Below are positions 53,058 to 61,108 of a stretch of DNA of 64,000 bases, in pieces (the stretch's first letter is position 1; each line of letters starts with the position of its first letter). The DNA is taken from the NCBI GenBank assembly GCA_934489895.1, contig CAKSST010000007.1, positions 1 to 64,000 of the forward strand. The letters run 5' to 3'. Origin of the DNA: an uncultured Eubacteriales bacterium. GTDB lineage: Bacteria; Bacillota; Clostridia; Oscillospirales; Acutalibacteraceae. The notes under the pieces were generated by a model. That model was given only the letters and a program-made list of their open reading frames with translations. It searched no databases and had not been told where the DNA came from. The position numbers and the translations under genes are program-made.

Positions 53058-53359
53058 TCTTTCGCAGTCTCCAGTAAAAAGCTTACGGGACGAAAGCCGT
53101 CGTTGCAAGATATCATTGCAGATTTCTCGTTTTTCATCCAGCCGTCATAAAAGTTGCCGCCGCCAAGGGCAAGCTCACGCACAAAACTTTGCATGCTTTC
53201 CCAGGCGCTGTCGCAAAGGTTTTGCGGTTTCTCTCCGTTAATGCTTGTAAAGGTCTGCCCCACCTCAACATCGCAGGAGTGTTCTATAGGGTTTTCATAT
53301 TTTTCAATTAAATCGTTATGGCATACTTTGCGCATTACAGTTATTTTTACGGTTTTCAT
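53054..53359 (-). CDS. TIGR04076 family protein
   Basis: A 101-residue protein of the TIGR04076 family, function unknown. VKITVMRKVCHNDLIEKYE at the start, then CDVEVGQTF, the middle LCDSAWESMQSFVRELALGGGNFYDGWM and the C-terminal ISCNDGFRPVSFLLE are family features; three cysteines recur in members and could hold metal or act in redox. GGGA lies seven bases before the ATG at 53359; its start overlaps the nitroreductase stop and its stop overlaps the alkylation-repair start. Confidence 0.85.
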   Translation of the reverse strand: MKTVKITVMRKVCHNDLIEKYENPIEHSCDVEVGQTFTSINGEKPQNLCDSAWESMQSFVRELALGGGNFYDGWMKNEKSAMISCNDGFRPVSFLLETAKE

Positions 53360-53360
53360 T

Positions 53361-53894
53361 TTATTTCCCAACATTAGTAACAAGTTCATCAATACTTTTG
53401 CGTTTTTTGGTGCGGAGCTTATCATCATCTTTAGCATAGCCTAAAGCTATGATAAGGCGTACCTTGCTCTTTATATTGCAAATTTCTTTTGCCTTATCCT
53501 CATCAAACCAGCCAATTATACAAGTACCAAGACCTTGAGCAGCAGCTTCTGCAGTAATATAAGCACAAGCAATACCTATATCAATTGAGCGAAAATCGTT
53601 ATCCATAACTTTTGCCGCCATACCTGCCGTCTTAACATAAGGCTCTTCGGACAAAATAATCATAACATTTGCATCGCTTGCAAACCTGTTCATTCCCATT
53701 CTTTGTCCTGTTTTTGCAATTTTCTTTGCAATCTCGCTCTTGCATACGGTTATATGATAGGGCTGACCGTTACAGGCAGAAGGCGAAAGCCTCGCGGCTT
53801 CAAGTATTGCATCGATTTTTTCCTGCTCTACCTCTTTAGCTGCATCATAGCTGCGACAAGACTGTCTGTTCCTGGCTATTTCCATAAAGTTCAT
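53361..53894 (-). CDS. Nitroreductase family protein
   Basis: FMN-dependent reductase of 177 residues. IARNRQSCRSYDAAKEVEQEK near the start carries the FMN-contact Arg/Ser pair; ILEAARLSPSACNGQPYHI, then IDIGIACAYITAEAAAQGLGTCIIGWF and RLIIALGYAKDD are typical of small clostridial nitroreductases. By family it reduces nitro-compounds or quinones with NAD(P)H. Middle gene of an operon with an upstream cupin protein and downstream TIGR04076 and alkylation-repair genes, suggesting a detoxification/DNA-damage theme (inference). Confidence 0.9.
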   Translation of the reverse strand: MNFMEIARNRQSCRSYDAAKEVEQEKIDAILEAARLSPSACNGQPYHITVCKSEIAKKIAKTGQRMGMNRFASDANVMIILSEEPYVKTAGMAAKVMDNDFRSIDIGIACAYITAEAAAQGLGTCIIGWFDEDKAKEICNIKSKVRLIIALGYAKDDDKLRTKKRKSIDELVTNVGK

Positions 53895-53906
53895 AATGTT
53901 ACCCTC

Positions 53907-54224
53907 CTATTGCTGCGTAACAACCGCAAAAAATACTATATCCTCGTTTGTATCGTTTATAAAGGTATGAGAATGTCCCTTTTTACAGTAATGTATATCA
54001 CCGGTTTTCAGGCGCTCCTCTTTCCCATCAAGTATCATTTTGCCGCTGCCCGACAAAACATATATAATCTCACTTGAGGTTTCGTGGCAATGCAGACCAA
54101 TTGAGGCACCGGGCGCTAATTTGCCTTTTAATATTTTATTTAACTCGTCTGTAAACATATCGGCCTCAAAAGTGCCCTCTCCGCCGTTAAATTTAGGTAA
54201 AAGCCTTTTTTCAAAATTAATCAT
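53907..54224 (-). CDS. Small cupin domain protein
   Basis: A 105-residue single-domain cupin. The first metal motif is IGLHCHETSSEIIYVLSGSG (HxH...E) and the second is GDIHYCKKGHSHTFIN with its His. Such proteins bind metal and a small ligand, or act as isomerases. First gene of the operon with the nitroreductase; the ATG is preceded by AGGAGAG. Cytoplasmic. Confidence 0.88.
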   Translation of the reverse strand: MINFEKRLLPKFNGGEGTFEADMFTDELNKILKGKLAPGASIGLHCHETSSEIIYVLSGSGKMILDGKEERLKTGDIHYCKKGHSHTFINDTNEDIVFFAVVTQQ

Positions 54225-54553
54225 TTCGTACTCTCCTATAAAACCTTTTATAGTATTTTAACATATAAACATTATTGTACGCAACAAAAAAGACAGAGAA
54301 ATGATATGCACCCCAAAAGTTAGACACTTTTGGGGTGCATATCAACGCTGCCAAATTCAAAAAGCTTGCACAACATCTTGAAAGGTTTGTTATAGAACTT
54401 AATAATTAATATAGGCTATATATTCTAAAAAGCAAACTCTGTACAAAGTTTGCTTTTTGCGATATGCGGGCTTTGCCCGTGCGATATATTTAGTTTATAA
54501 ATGCAATATATCTCGCTTAGCGGTCAATACGATATGTAAATTCCATTTGGAAT
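54225..54553. repeat. Gene-free interval with IS3-like inverted repeat and hairpins
   Basis: 54303-54320 and 54326-54343 form an 18-bp perfect inverted repeat around TAGAC; TGCACCCCAAAAGTTAGACA in it looks like an IS3-family end. Just after it a 23-codon frame ends IELNN-stop without a start. Then come AAAAAGCAAACT/AGTTTGCTTTTT (54427-54458, terminator-like), GGGCTTTGCCC and GTAAATTCCATTTGGAATTTAC (about 54535-54556), the latter at the end of the SGNH gene. Confidence 0.55.
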
Positions 54554-55225
54554 TTACACTTTTGTTAGCTCTTTAACGGTGGGTTCAATACTTTCCCATA
54601 TCAAATCGGCAATGCATTGCATACCGTAATCGTTGGGATGATTATATTCACCGTGAGTTTCCTCAGCCGTTCTTATATCGCCCATAAATATAAAGGGCTC
54701 TGCGTATTTATCGGCAACTGCTTTACGGTTTGCGCCGACCTTATCGCGCAGCCAAAACTGTTCAATATGGAAGAACTTTGCTTTCTTATCATAGTCAAGA
54801 TAATTGCATATATCCTCATAAGCCTGCTCAAAGCCGTTGTCACCGTCCGCCGAGTCGTAGGTTCTGGGCACATTGGTGCCAAAAAGCATTACAACGATAT
54901 CGGGATGGTAATCCAAGACTTTAGCATACTGATTTTTATAATCAAAGCCGCGAAAATCACACTCAAAGCTTGCAACCTGCAGTATTGCAAAAGAAAGATC
55001 ACTGTCATACTGTGCTGCTTTTTGTGCTACCAGATGCACATAGTCTTTTTCGGGACAGGAGGCTGCCATACCGCAATCTCTTGTCCAGCCTATTGAGGGT
55101 TTGGGACCGTGCTTCGATGTAGAGTTGCCTACAAAAAGAATTTTAAGGCCGTTTCCGCCGTATTTAAAAAACCAGTTATTATTCTGATTTGTTGCGGGTA
55201 CAATGTTTTTCTGCAAATCTTTCAT
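54554..55225 (-). CDS. SGNH/GDSL-type hydrolase
   Basis: Esterase-fold protein of 223 residues. Block I is ILFVGNSTSKHG with Ser as nucleophile, block III VVMLFGTNVPRTYD with Asn, and block V NHPNDYGMQ with the Asp-His pair (order HPND). No signal peptide, so cytoplasmic; likely removes acetyl or other acyl groups from a carbohydrate. GAGGTG lies eight bases before the ATG. A GC-rich structured element occupies the region just upstream on the same strand. Confidence 0.85.
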   Translation of the reverse strand: MKDLQKNIVPATNQNNNWFFKYGGNGLKILFVGNSTSKHGPKPSIGWTRDCGMAASCPEKDYVHLVAQKAAQYDSDLSFAILQVASFECDFRGFDYKNQYAKVLDYHPDIVVMLFGTNVPRTYDSADGDNGFEQAYEDICNYLDYDKKAKFFHIEQFWLRDKVGANRKAVADKYAEPFIFMGDIRTAEETHGEYNHPNDYGMQCIADLIWESIEPTVKELTKV

Positions 55226-55256
55226 AATATGTACACCTCAACTATTTAAATATAAT

Positions 55257-55445
55257 ACTCCCGCCCTGCCGTAATGGGCCTGATTGATAACCTGTTTTTG
55301 TGTACAGGTGGGTGCCGTCCCAGCGGTTTTGCGCTCCCTTCGTCCGCCTAATGCGGGAGGTCTGCCGGACCCGCCGCCGGAGAGCCGGCTCCCTATTAAT
55401 ATACTTGTAGGGTTATAACGGCAACCATACGCGAACAGGGCAGGA
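55257..55445. other. GC-rich hairpin-rich element, possible structured RNA
   Basis: A 190-base block far richer in GC than its surroundings. Outer ends pair (CCCGCCCT near 55260 with AGGGCAGG near 55436, one mismatch). Inside are ACCTGT/ACAGGT, CTCCC/GGGAG, GGTC/GGACC, CCGG/CCGG and CCCTA/TAGGG hairpins. A TATAAT (55251-55256) lies at its left edge on the plus strand. A minus-strand frame can be drawn through it but has no ribosome binding site and looks spurious. Candidate non-coding RNA or repeat; type unknown. Confidence 0.45.
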
Positions 55446-55464
55446 AGTAAAAAACACAAGGATA

Positions 55465-55758
55465 TTATTTTTCTTCTATTTCAAACTTATCTGCAAGGCG
55501 GTCAATAAAGGCATCTGCTACCGAATCATATTCATCGTCATCCATAATTTCCTCAAAATATTCCTCGCCGTTTTCCTCTTTAACCGTAACAATTACAAGC
55601 TCACCGCTGTCATCAAGAATTTTTTGCGGGTCATCATATACCGGCAAAAGAGCAAGATAGCGGGCTTCATCAGTTTCAATGGCGTCAAGCACCTCAAAAG
55701 TGTATTCATTTCCGTCATCATCGGAAAGGGTTACTATATCGGGATTGTAATCTTCCAT
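55465..55758 (-). CDS. DUF1292 family protein
   Basis: Acidic 97-residue protein with the DUF1292 pattern: DIVTLSDDDGNEYTFEVLD, YLALLPVYDD and ELVIVTVKEENGEEYFEEI. Function unknown; in firmicutes the gene is often beside ruvX (yrrK) and a Fur-type or IreB gene, which are absent here. AGGAGG precedes the ATG. Divergent from the micro-ORF unit starting at about 55926. Confidence 0.9.
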   Translation of the reverse strand: MEDYNPDIVTLSDDDGNEYTFEVLDAIETDEARYLALLPVYDDPQKILDDSGELVIVTVKEENGEEYFEEIMDDDEYDSVADAFIDRLADKFEIEEK

Positions 55759-55890
55759 TTGAAAATACCTCCTGTATCTTTATTATATTTTAACCGTTTT
55801 AAGTATATTAGTCAACAATAAAAGTATTTTAACAAATTGTAAAAACTTAGTTTCAGTGTATATAATATACAAAAATAATTAAATTTGTTA

Positions 55891-55919
55891 TTGACATTTG
55901 TGCAAATGTATGATATATT
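55891..55919 (+). promoter_or_regulatory. Promoter of the micro-ORF transcription unit
   Basis: Perfect TTGACA (55891-55896), 17-base spacer, TATATT (55914-55919). The start is predicted near 55926. No gene longer than 35 codons follows before the terminator at 56187-56218. Confidence 0.75.
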
Positions 55920-55983
55920 AAAAATGCAAAAAGAAATATTACTAATTCAAAGACAAAATCTTAACAGAAAGGGGCTGGACCCA

Positions 55984-56031
55984 ATGCAGAGTGAATCACA
56001 AAATTTTGGCGAAAGCTATAAATTAAATTGA
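55984..56031 (+). CDS. 15-residue peptide ORF
   Basis: MQSESQNFGESYKLN, preceded by GAAAGGGG nine bases upstream. The frame is open further back to an ATG at 55924 (35 residues), but that lies at or before the predicted transcript start. First of a series of motifs with the codon pattern (C/G)TG-(GAC/AGT)-CC(A/G)-ATG. Expression is unproven. Confidence 0.4.
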   Translation: MQSESQNFGESYKLN

Positions 56032-56033
56032 AA

Positions 56034-56169
56034 GGCGTGAGTCCGAAAATTTAGTAACTTTTTGTTTTTAAAATTTTTCCAAATAATTTTTAAATACGGT
56101 GAGTCCAATGTACTAAGAACTTCTCTTTAAAGATAAATCTATAGGACGGTGAGTCCGATGTACAACTAA
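56034..56169 (+). repeat. Three tandem GTGAGTCC motif units with micro-ORFs
   Basis: Units at 56034-56055, 56096-56118 and 56146-56169. Read from the shared GTG they give GTG-AGT-CCG-AAA-ATT-TAG, GTG-AGT-CCA-ATG-TAC-TAA and GTG-AGT-CCG-ATG-TAC-AAC-TAA, i.e. frames of five or six codons. Alternatively GGTGAG acts as ribosome binding site for the ATG four bases later, giving two- and three-codon frames. Spacing is 62 and 50 bases, with A/T-rich filler that is not conserved. Confidence 0.55.
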
Positions 56170-56186
56170 AAACTTAATTTAACAAT

Positions 56187-56222
56187 AAACCGCTTTGGCT
56201 TTTGCCAAAGCGGTTTTCTTAT
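56187..56222. terminator. Terminator closing the micro-ORF unit
   Basis: Stem AACCGCTTTGGC/GCCAAAGCGGTT (about 56188-56215) followed by TTCTT on the plus strand; it also lies at the 3' end of the convergent hydrolase-like gene. Confidence 0.82.
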
Positions 56223-58873
56223 TATATTCTGTCGCCTAAGGCTATAAAGGTTAACGCTGCGCGTTTTACAAGCGGGCTGTCGCACTCTGCTGTAAACTCA
56301 ACAGTATTATCGCCGTTTTGCAGTTCAATACTGCCGATAACAGCAGGTCTTGCAAGCTCTTTGCCCAATCCGTCATAATGAACGCAGAGCTTTGTTATGG
56401 GGTCATATTCAAGATAATCACCGCTATTCATTACTGTATCAAAGGCAACGGTCTGTCCGTTCGCCTTAACGGTAGGCTTTTTAAGCTCTAAAGCAACCTG
56501 CGGTAATGCAACAATGTCACGCAGCTTAATGTTATACTCACCCTGAGGGTGGACAATAACTTCAACATTTTCCAAGTTGTTCATATCAACCAGGCCGTCA
56601 TAAACCGCATAAAACGGAATAGTGTCTTCAAACACTTTATAATCCAGCTGCTCTACAGGATATTCATGTGCCTTCATTTCTGCATTCTGAAACTCGTAGA
56701 AAGAATAATATCTCCAACCGGTAAAATCAATTTTAACGAAGTGGTCGCCGTATCCTGTTTCAAGATGCTTTAATGAATGTAAGCGAATATTTATTACCTC
56801 GCCCTTACCGTCACCGTATATCCACACACCCATACCGCGCATTTTATTGGTAGAAGAAGTTTTTACATTGTACTTTTTGCCAGTCTCAACGCTTTTATTT
56901 TGATCAAACTCAGCAATAACCTTTGCATTTTCAGAATAATAATCCTGAGCCGACCAGAGCGCCTCTATTCTTATTTTGGGAGTCTGTGTCTCAAAATCAT
57001 TTGTGTATGTAAGAATATTTCTTCCCTCTTCAAAGCTTTCAATGCGCTGGCGGTTGGTATTCATACGCACAAAATAATAGTTATCCTCTTTCTTGCACAA
57101 ATGATACTCTTTTTGAGGCTGTCTTACAATTTCCTTTATCTCTCTTGAAAAATATCCGTTATCACGCAAGGCGGTATATTCCTGAATGATAGGACGGTAG
57201 CTTTCAAGCAGAGGCACTGTCTTATAATATTCAAATGAGGAAAGCCAGCAAAGGCTTGCGTCTGTTGCAAGGGCCTTGCTCATAAGATATTCAACATCCT
57301 CGTGCCACATCACTTTTTTTTGCCAGTTGACAGGCTGTCCTATGGGGAAAAGCTGCCACCAGCCAAGTTCGCTTACAAGGCTCATTTTTTCTGCAAATTT
57401 TGAGTTGAAATCAACATGGACATCAACAAAATCACGGTAACCGCGTCCGGGAGTGTCAAAAGCACCCATAAGTGTGCGTGCATGCCAATGTCCCGGGTAT
57501 TGCGGACCATAGCAGCAGTTAAATATTGGCGGTTTTTTAAGATATTTAAATATCTCATTAACAAAATCGGTTGCGTGATACCACGAAAATTCATTTGAAT
57601 CAAGCGCAAATACGCCGTCAATAGCATCAATATAAAATCCGTCAAAGTCAAGTTCATTATAAAACTCAGCTGTATTACGGGCAATCTCATAAAAAAGTTT
57701 GCTTCCGCGTTCGGGCATAAGATGGGTAAAGTAAGCACGCAGTTGTTTTATAACGCTGTCTTTTTTATGAGCCGTTACAGCGGTACCGAAAGCGCCTCGC
57801 AAAACAAAAATTTTACCATTTCTTATGCCTTGTATATACATAAGCTCATCATCAACACGCAGAACAGGTGACTCTTGTATATAAGCACCAAAGACAGAAT
57901 TTACACTTTCAATAGGTTCACAAATTACCACTTCTTCATCACTGTTGCCAATATCGCAGGCCAGGGTAAAGGTTTTTGAAATAGCAAGATCCTCGTGAGG
58001 TACAGGCTGCAAGTATTTACCGCCCTTATCGCGCGGATTACCGTAAGCGTCAATAAAGAAAGCATAGCTATGCACCATAGCGTTTATACCGTTTTGATGC
58101 AGCTTATCAACAATATGTTTTAAATCTACTCTGCCGTTAGGGTAAATCTCCTTGTTATAAACCTCAAAGTCTCCCGTGCGGAACATATGCGCCTGATGAA
58201 AATTAACCTGTGTGATTCTAAAATCATTGAGCAGCTCTATGTATTCATCAATATTGTCATCGGTCAAAGGCTGTACTCTTATAGCGTAGGTGCGGTTCGC
58301 ATCCTTGCAATCCTTTGCGTAAGGACCGCTGTATGCGCCTTTGGGCATCTGGCCGAAGGGTATTTTGTCAACGATCTCGCGCATAACGCCGTTCATTTTA
58401 TCTTCCTGTATACCGATAACAGCAAAAGCCGCGTTTTCAATACCTATATGAGTATAAACCGTAGCAGACAGTTCTTGGTTCTTACCGGGATATTCTGCCG
58501 TTTTTACGTTAAGGGTAAGTCCGATACCACTGGTCATAAATCCAGTATCAGCAACATCCGTGAGCAAATTAACAAAGGTTAAAGACCAGAAATCTTCATT
58601 TGAAACGGCAAGTAAAGTAAATTTAAAAAAGTCATCAAAGGTTTCAGCCCTTACTTGTGCGCAAAAGCCGTTTTCAAAACCTATGCGGAGTATGCCGTCA
58701 TTATAGCTTGCGCTGTTTGCACAAAGCTCGCTTTTATCATTAAGCACAAGCTTTGCAAAAGCAGTTTGCTCTTTAAGAATGTTTCTGTTTTTTTCTTTTG
58801 CAAATATACAGGATACTTTTGCTTTTTCGTCAATAGTAATCAATAAATGATTGTTTTCATTGACAATATTCAT
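56222..58873 (-). CDS. Large TIM-barrel glycoside-hydrolase-like protein
   Basis: A cytoplasmic protein of 883 residues without signal peptide. An N-terminal beta-rich part (to about 190) is followed by a barrel-like region: ITQVNFHQAHMFRTGDFEV, HQNGINAMVHSYAFFID and LDFDGFYIDAIDG near residue 410, where an Asp would be a natural catalytic residue. The C-terminal 250 residues are beta-sandwich-like (MRGMGVWIYGDGKGEVINI) and look like a carbohydrate-binding module. I cannot place it in a numbered GH family; the build suggests a glycosidase or lyase of host or plant glycans. The start MNIVNENNHLL is 31 bases after the thrS stop side. Confidence 0.65.
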   Translation of the reverse strand: MNIVNENNHLLITIDEKAKVSCIFAKEKNRNILKEQTAFAKLVLNDKSELCANSASYNDGILRIGFENGFCAQVRAETFDDFFKFTLLAVSNEDFWSLTFVNLLTDVADTGFMTSGIGLTLNVKTAEYPGKNQELSATVYTHIGIENAAFAVIGIQEDKMNGVMREIVDKIPFGQMPKGAYSGPYAKDCKDANRTYAIRVQPLTDDNIDEYIELLNDFRITQVNFHQAHMFRTGDFEVYNKEIYPNGRVDLKHIVDKLHQNGINAMVHSYAFFIDAYGNPRDKGGKYLQPVPHEDLAISKTFTLACDIGNSDEEVVICEPIESVNSVFGAYIQESPVLRVDDELMYIQGIRNGKIFVLRGAFGTAVTAHKKDSVIKQLRAYFTHLMPERGSKLFYEIARNTAEFYNELDFDGFYIDAIDGVFALDSNEFSWYHATDFVNEIFKYLKKPPIFNCCYGPQYPGHWHARTLMGAFDTPGRGYRDFVDVHVDFNSKFAEKMSLVSELGWWQLFPIGQPVNWQKKVMWHEDVEYLMSKALATDASLCWLSSFEYYKTVPLLESYRPIIQEYTALRDNGYFSREIKEIVRQPQKEYHLCKKEDNYYFVRMNTNRQRIESFEEGRNILTYTNDFETQTPKIRIEALWSAQDYYSENAKVIAEFDQNKSVETGKKYNVKTSSTNKMRGMGVWIYGDGKGEVINIRLHSLKHLETGYGDHFVKIDFTGWRYYSFYEFQNAEMKAHEYPVEQLDYKVFEDTIPFYAVYDGLVDMNNLENVEVIVHPQGEYNIKLRDIVALPQVALELKKPTVKANGQTVAFDTVMNSGDYLEYDPITKLCVHYDGLGKELARPAVIGSIELQNGDNTVEFTAECDSPLVKRAALTFIALGDRI

Positions 58874-58904
58874 TTTTATCAGCTACCTATAAGAGTTTTA
58901 TTAT

Positions 58905-60668
58905 TTACGCCTTTTGAGTAATTTCCTCAACAAGCTTTAAAGCAAATTCCTGAGCAGGCATACTGCCCAAATCACCCTTATCGCGTGAGCGGACAGATAC
59001 TGCGCCGCATTCAGCCTCTTTGTCGCCTGCAACCAGCATATAAGGTACCTTTTCAAGCTGTGCCTCACGGATTTTGAAGCCGATTTTTTCATTGCGCTCA
59101 TCAATCTCGCAACGGATACCTTTCTGTTGAAGCAAGTCTTTTACGTTGTGCATATATTCTGCGTGGCGGTCGGCTATGGGTAAGAGCTTTACCTGTACGG
59201 GTGCCAGCCATGCGGGGAATTTTCCTGCATAATGCTCTATTAATATACCGATAAATCTTTCAATTGAGCCGAACACCACACGGTGTATCATAATGGGACG
59301 GTGCTTTTGTGAGTCTGCACCTATGTATTCAGCCTCAAAGCGCAAAGGCAGCTGGAAGTCAAGCTGAATGGTACCGCACTGCCAGGTACGGCCTATTGAG
59401 TCTTCCAAATGGAAATCAATCTTAGGACCGTAGAATGCGCCGTCGCCCTCGTTAACAACATAGGGCATCTGCATTTCTTCCAAAGCGGTTTTCAAGCCGT
59501 TTGTTGCCATATTCCAATCTTCAACAGAACCTAAATGGTCCTCGGGCATGGTGGAAAGCTCAACGTGATATTTAAATCCAAAGAGATTATAAACCTCGTC
59601 AATAATTCTTACAACGCCTTTTATTTCGTCTGCAATCTGGTCGCGTGTCATAAATATATGAGCATCGTCCTGTGTAAAGCAGCGCACTCTCATAAGGCCG
59701 TGCAGCTCGCCCGATTTTTCGTGACGGTGTACCAGACCCAGCTCGCCAAGCCTTAAGGGTAAATCCTTATAAGAACGGGGCTGCATTTTATAAACCAGCA
59801 TACCGCCCGGGCAGTTCATAGGTTTAACTGCAAAGGCGTTATCATCAATCTCGGTGGTGTACATATTTGCCTTGTAATGTCCCCAGTGGCCTGAGGTTTC
59901 CCAAAGCTGACGGTTAAGCAGCATAGGTGTGCTTATCTCGTGATAGCCTTCGCGGGTATGGATTTGACGCCAGAAATCAATAAGGGTATTTTTAAGTATC
60001 ATACCCTTAGGTAAGAAGAAGGGAAATCCCGGTCCTTCTTCCATCATTGCAAAAATGCCTAACTCTTTACCTAATTTGCGATGGTCGCGCTTTTTGGCTT
60101 CTTCAATGCGCTCAAGATGTGTTGCAAGGTCTTCCTTTGAAGCAAATGCTGTACCGTATATACGGGTGAGCATCTTGTTTTTTTCGCTTCCGCGCCAATA
60201 AGCACCCGCAACGCTTGTAAGCTTAAACGCTTTAACGGCAGAAGTGAAGCTAACGTGGGGGCCTGCGCACAAATCAACAAAGTCACCCTGTTTAAAGAAA
60301 GAAAGCTCTTCATCCTCGGGCAAATCATTAATAAGCTCAACCTTATATGGCTCACCCTGCTGCTCCATTAAAGCAATACCTTCTTTGCGCGGTAGGGTAA
60401 ATCGCTCTAATTTAAGGTTTTCCTTTGTTATTTTTTTCATTTCTGCTTCAAGAGCAGTCAGGTCCTCATCTGTAAAGGGGCGCTCACAGTCAAAATCGTA
60501 ATAAAACCCGTCCTTAATTGCGGGACCTATTGCAAGCTTTGTGTTAGGAAAAAGGCGCTTTACAGCCTGTGCTAAAACATGTGACGCTGTATGACGCAAA
60601 GCATTTCTGCCAACTTCATCCTCAAAAGTGCATTCCTGGACTGTACCGTCGTGAAAAATAACCTTCAT
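58905..60668 (-). CDS. thrS: Threonyl-tRNA synthetase lacking the TGS domain
   Basis: Charges tRNA-Thr; 587 residues against about 640 in Bacillus. After a 16-residue remnant (VIFHDGTVQECTFEDE) it goes directly to the editing domain RNALRHTASHVLAQAVKRLFP with HxxxH; the second editing motif is DLCAGPHVSFT. Catalytic motifs: FPFFLPKGM, VKPMNCPGGMLVYK, LRLGELGLVHRHEKSGELHGLMRVR, FYGPKIDF and RPIMIHRVVFGSIERFIG. The TGS domain is missing and the start with GAGGAAGAG upstream confirms this is the true N-terminus. Controlled by a T-box leader. Confidence 0.95.
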   Translation of the reverse strand: MKVIFHDGTVQECTFEDEVGRNALRHTASHVLAQAVKRLFPNTKLAIGPAIKDGFYYDFDCERPFTDEDLTALEAEMKKITKENLKLERFTLPRKEGIALMEQQGEPYKVELINDLPEDEELSFFKQGDFVDLCAGPHVSFTSAVKAFKLTSVAGAYWRGSEKNKMLTRIYGTAFASKEDLATHLERIEEAKKRDHRKLGKELGIFAMMEEGPGFPFFLPKGMILKNTLIDFWRQIHTREGYHEISTPMLLNRQLWETSGHWGHYKANMYTTEIDDNAFAVKPMNCPGGMLVYKMQPRSYKDLPLRLGELGLVHRHEKSGELHGLMRVRCFTQDDAHIFMTRDQIADEIKGVVRIIDEVYNLFGFKYHVELSTMPEDHLGSVEDWNMATNGLKTALEEMQMPYVVNEGDGAFYGPKIDFHLEDSIGRTWQCGTIQLDFQLPLRFEAEYIGADSQKHRPIMIHRVVFGSIERFIGILIEHYAGKFPAWLAPVQVKLLPIADRHAEYMHNVKDLLQQKGIRCEIDERNEKIGFKIREAQLEKVPYMLVAGDKEAECGAVSVRSRDKGDLGSMPAQEFALKLVEEITQKA

Positions 60669-60773
60669 TATTCTCTTCCTCTCATATTATAAAAGTTTTT
60701 CAAAATAAGTATTTAGCAAATATTTAATAATTTTTGTACAAAAATAAAATAATTTGCTTTATAAAAAACAAAA

Positions 60774-61015
60774 CCCTTGAAGCAACAAATGTTTTTATTG
60801 CTTCAAGGGTGCTTTTTGCACGGTTCCACCTTGATTTTTAACTCAAAATGCAAGCCTTTAACGCAGGCGTTACGTTCCTTTTTGCTGCCAAAGGACACTC
60901 AAAGGCGGTTTTCTTGCATAATACTTTTAAACGGCTTTCAGCCCATGGCCGTTTTTCTCTTATAAAAGCACTAAAAATTGCAATACTTTTTCCTTATCAA
61001 CGCTTTAAGATATTT
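60774..61015 (-). promoter_or_regulatory. Threonine T-box riboswitch
   Basis: Leader RNA that senses uncharged tRNA-Thr. On the minus strand: the 5' GTTGATAAGGAAAAAGTA segment (near 60999-60980), stem I with the GGGCTGAAAGCC hairpin, a GAAAACCGCC segment where ACC (60907-60909) is the likely specifier codon, the T-box core AAGGTGGAACCGTG (about 60820-60832), and the terminator CCCTTGAAGCAA/TTGCTTCAAGGG (60774-60785 with 60798-60809) followed by T-runs. Placed 105 bases before thrS. Confidence 0.9.
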
Positions 61016-61025
61016 ATTTATACTT

Positions 61026-61054
61026 ATAATATATTCTAAACACATAATTGTCAA
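61026..61054 (-). promoter_or_regulatory. Promoter of the T-box-thrS unit
   Basis: On the minus strand perfect TTGACA (61049-61054), 17-base spacer, TATTAT (61026-61031). Confidence 0.75.
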
Positions 61055-61062
61055 GTTTTATG

Positions 61063-61091
61063 TTGAATAACACAGTTTGCTGTGATAAAAT
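61063..61091 (+). promoter_or_regulatory. Promoter of pth-mfd
   Basis: TTGAAT (61063-61068), 17-base spacer, TAAAAT (61086-61091). Back-to-back with the thrS promoter, nine bases apart. Confidence 0.65.
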
Positions 61092-61108
61092 ATTAAGCGG
61101 TGGTATAT

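Noticed and set aside
55238..55459. Minus-strand frame through the GC-rich element
   Set aside because: No ribosome binding site, Arg/Gly-rich low-information protein, and the DNA is dominated by hairpins; better explained as a structured element.
56034..56169. CRISPR array reading of the repeated motifs
   Set aside because: Only three short degenerate units, conserved core about 10 bases, A/T-rich filler of unequal length and no cas gene.
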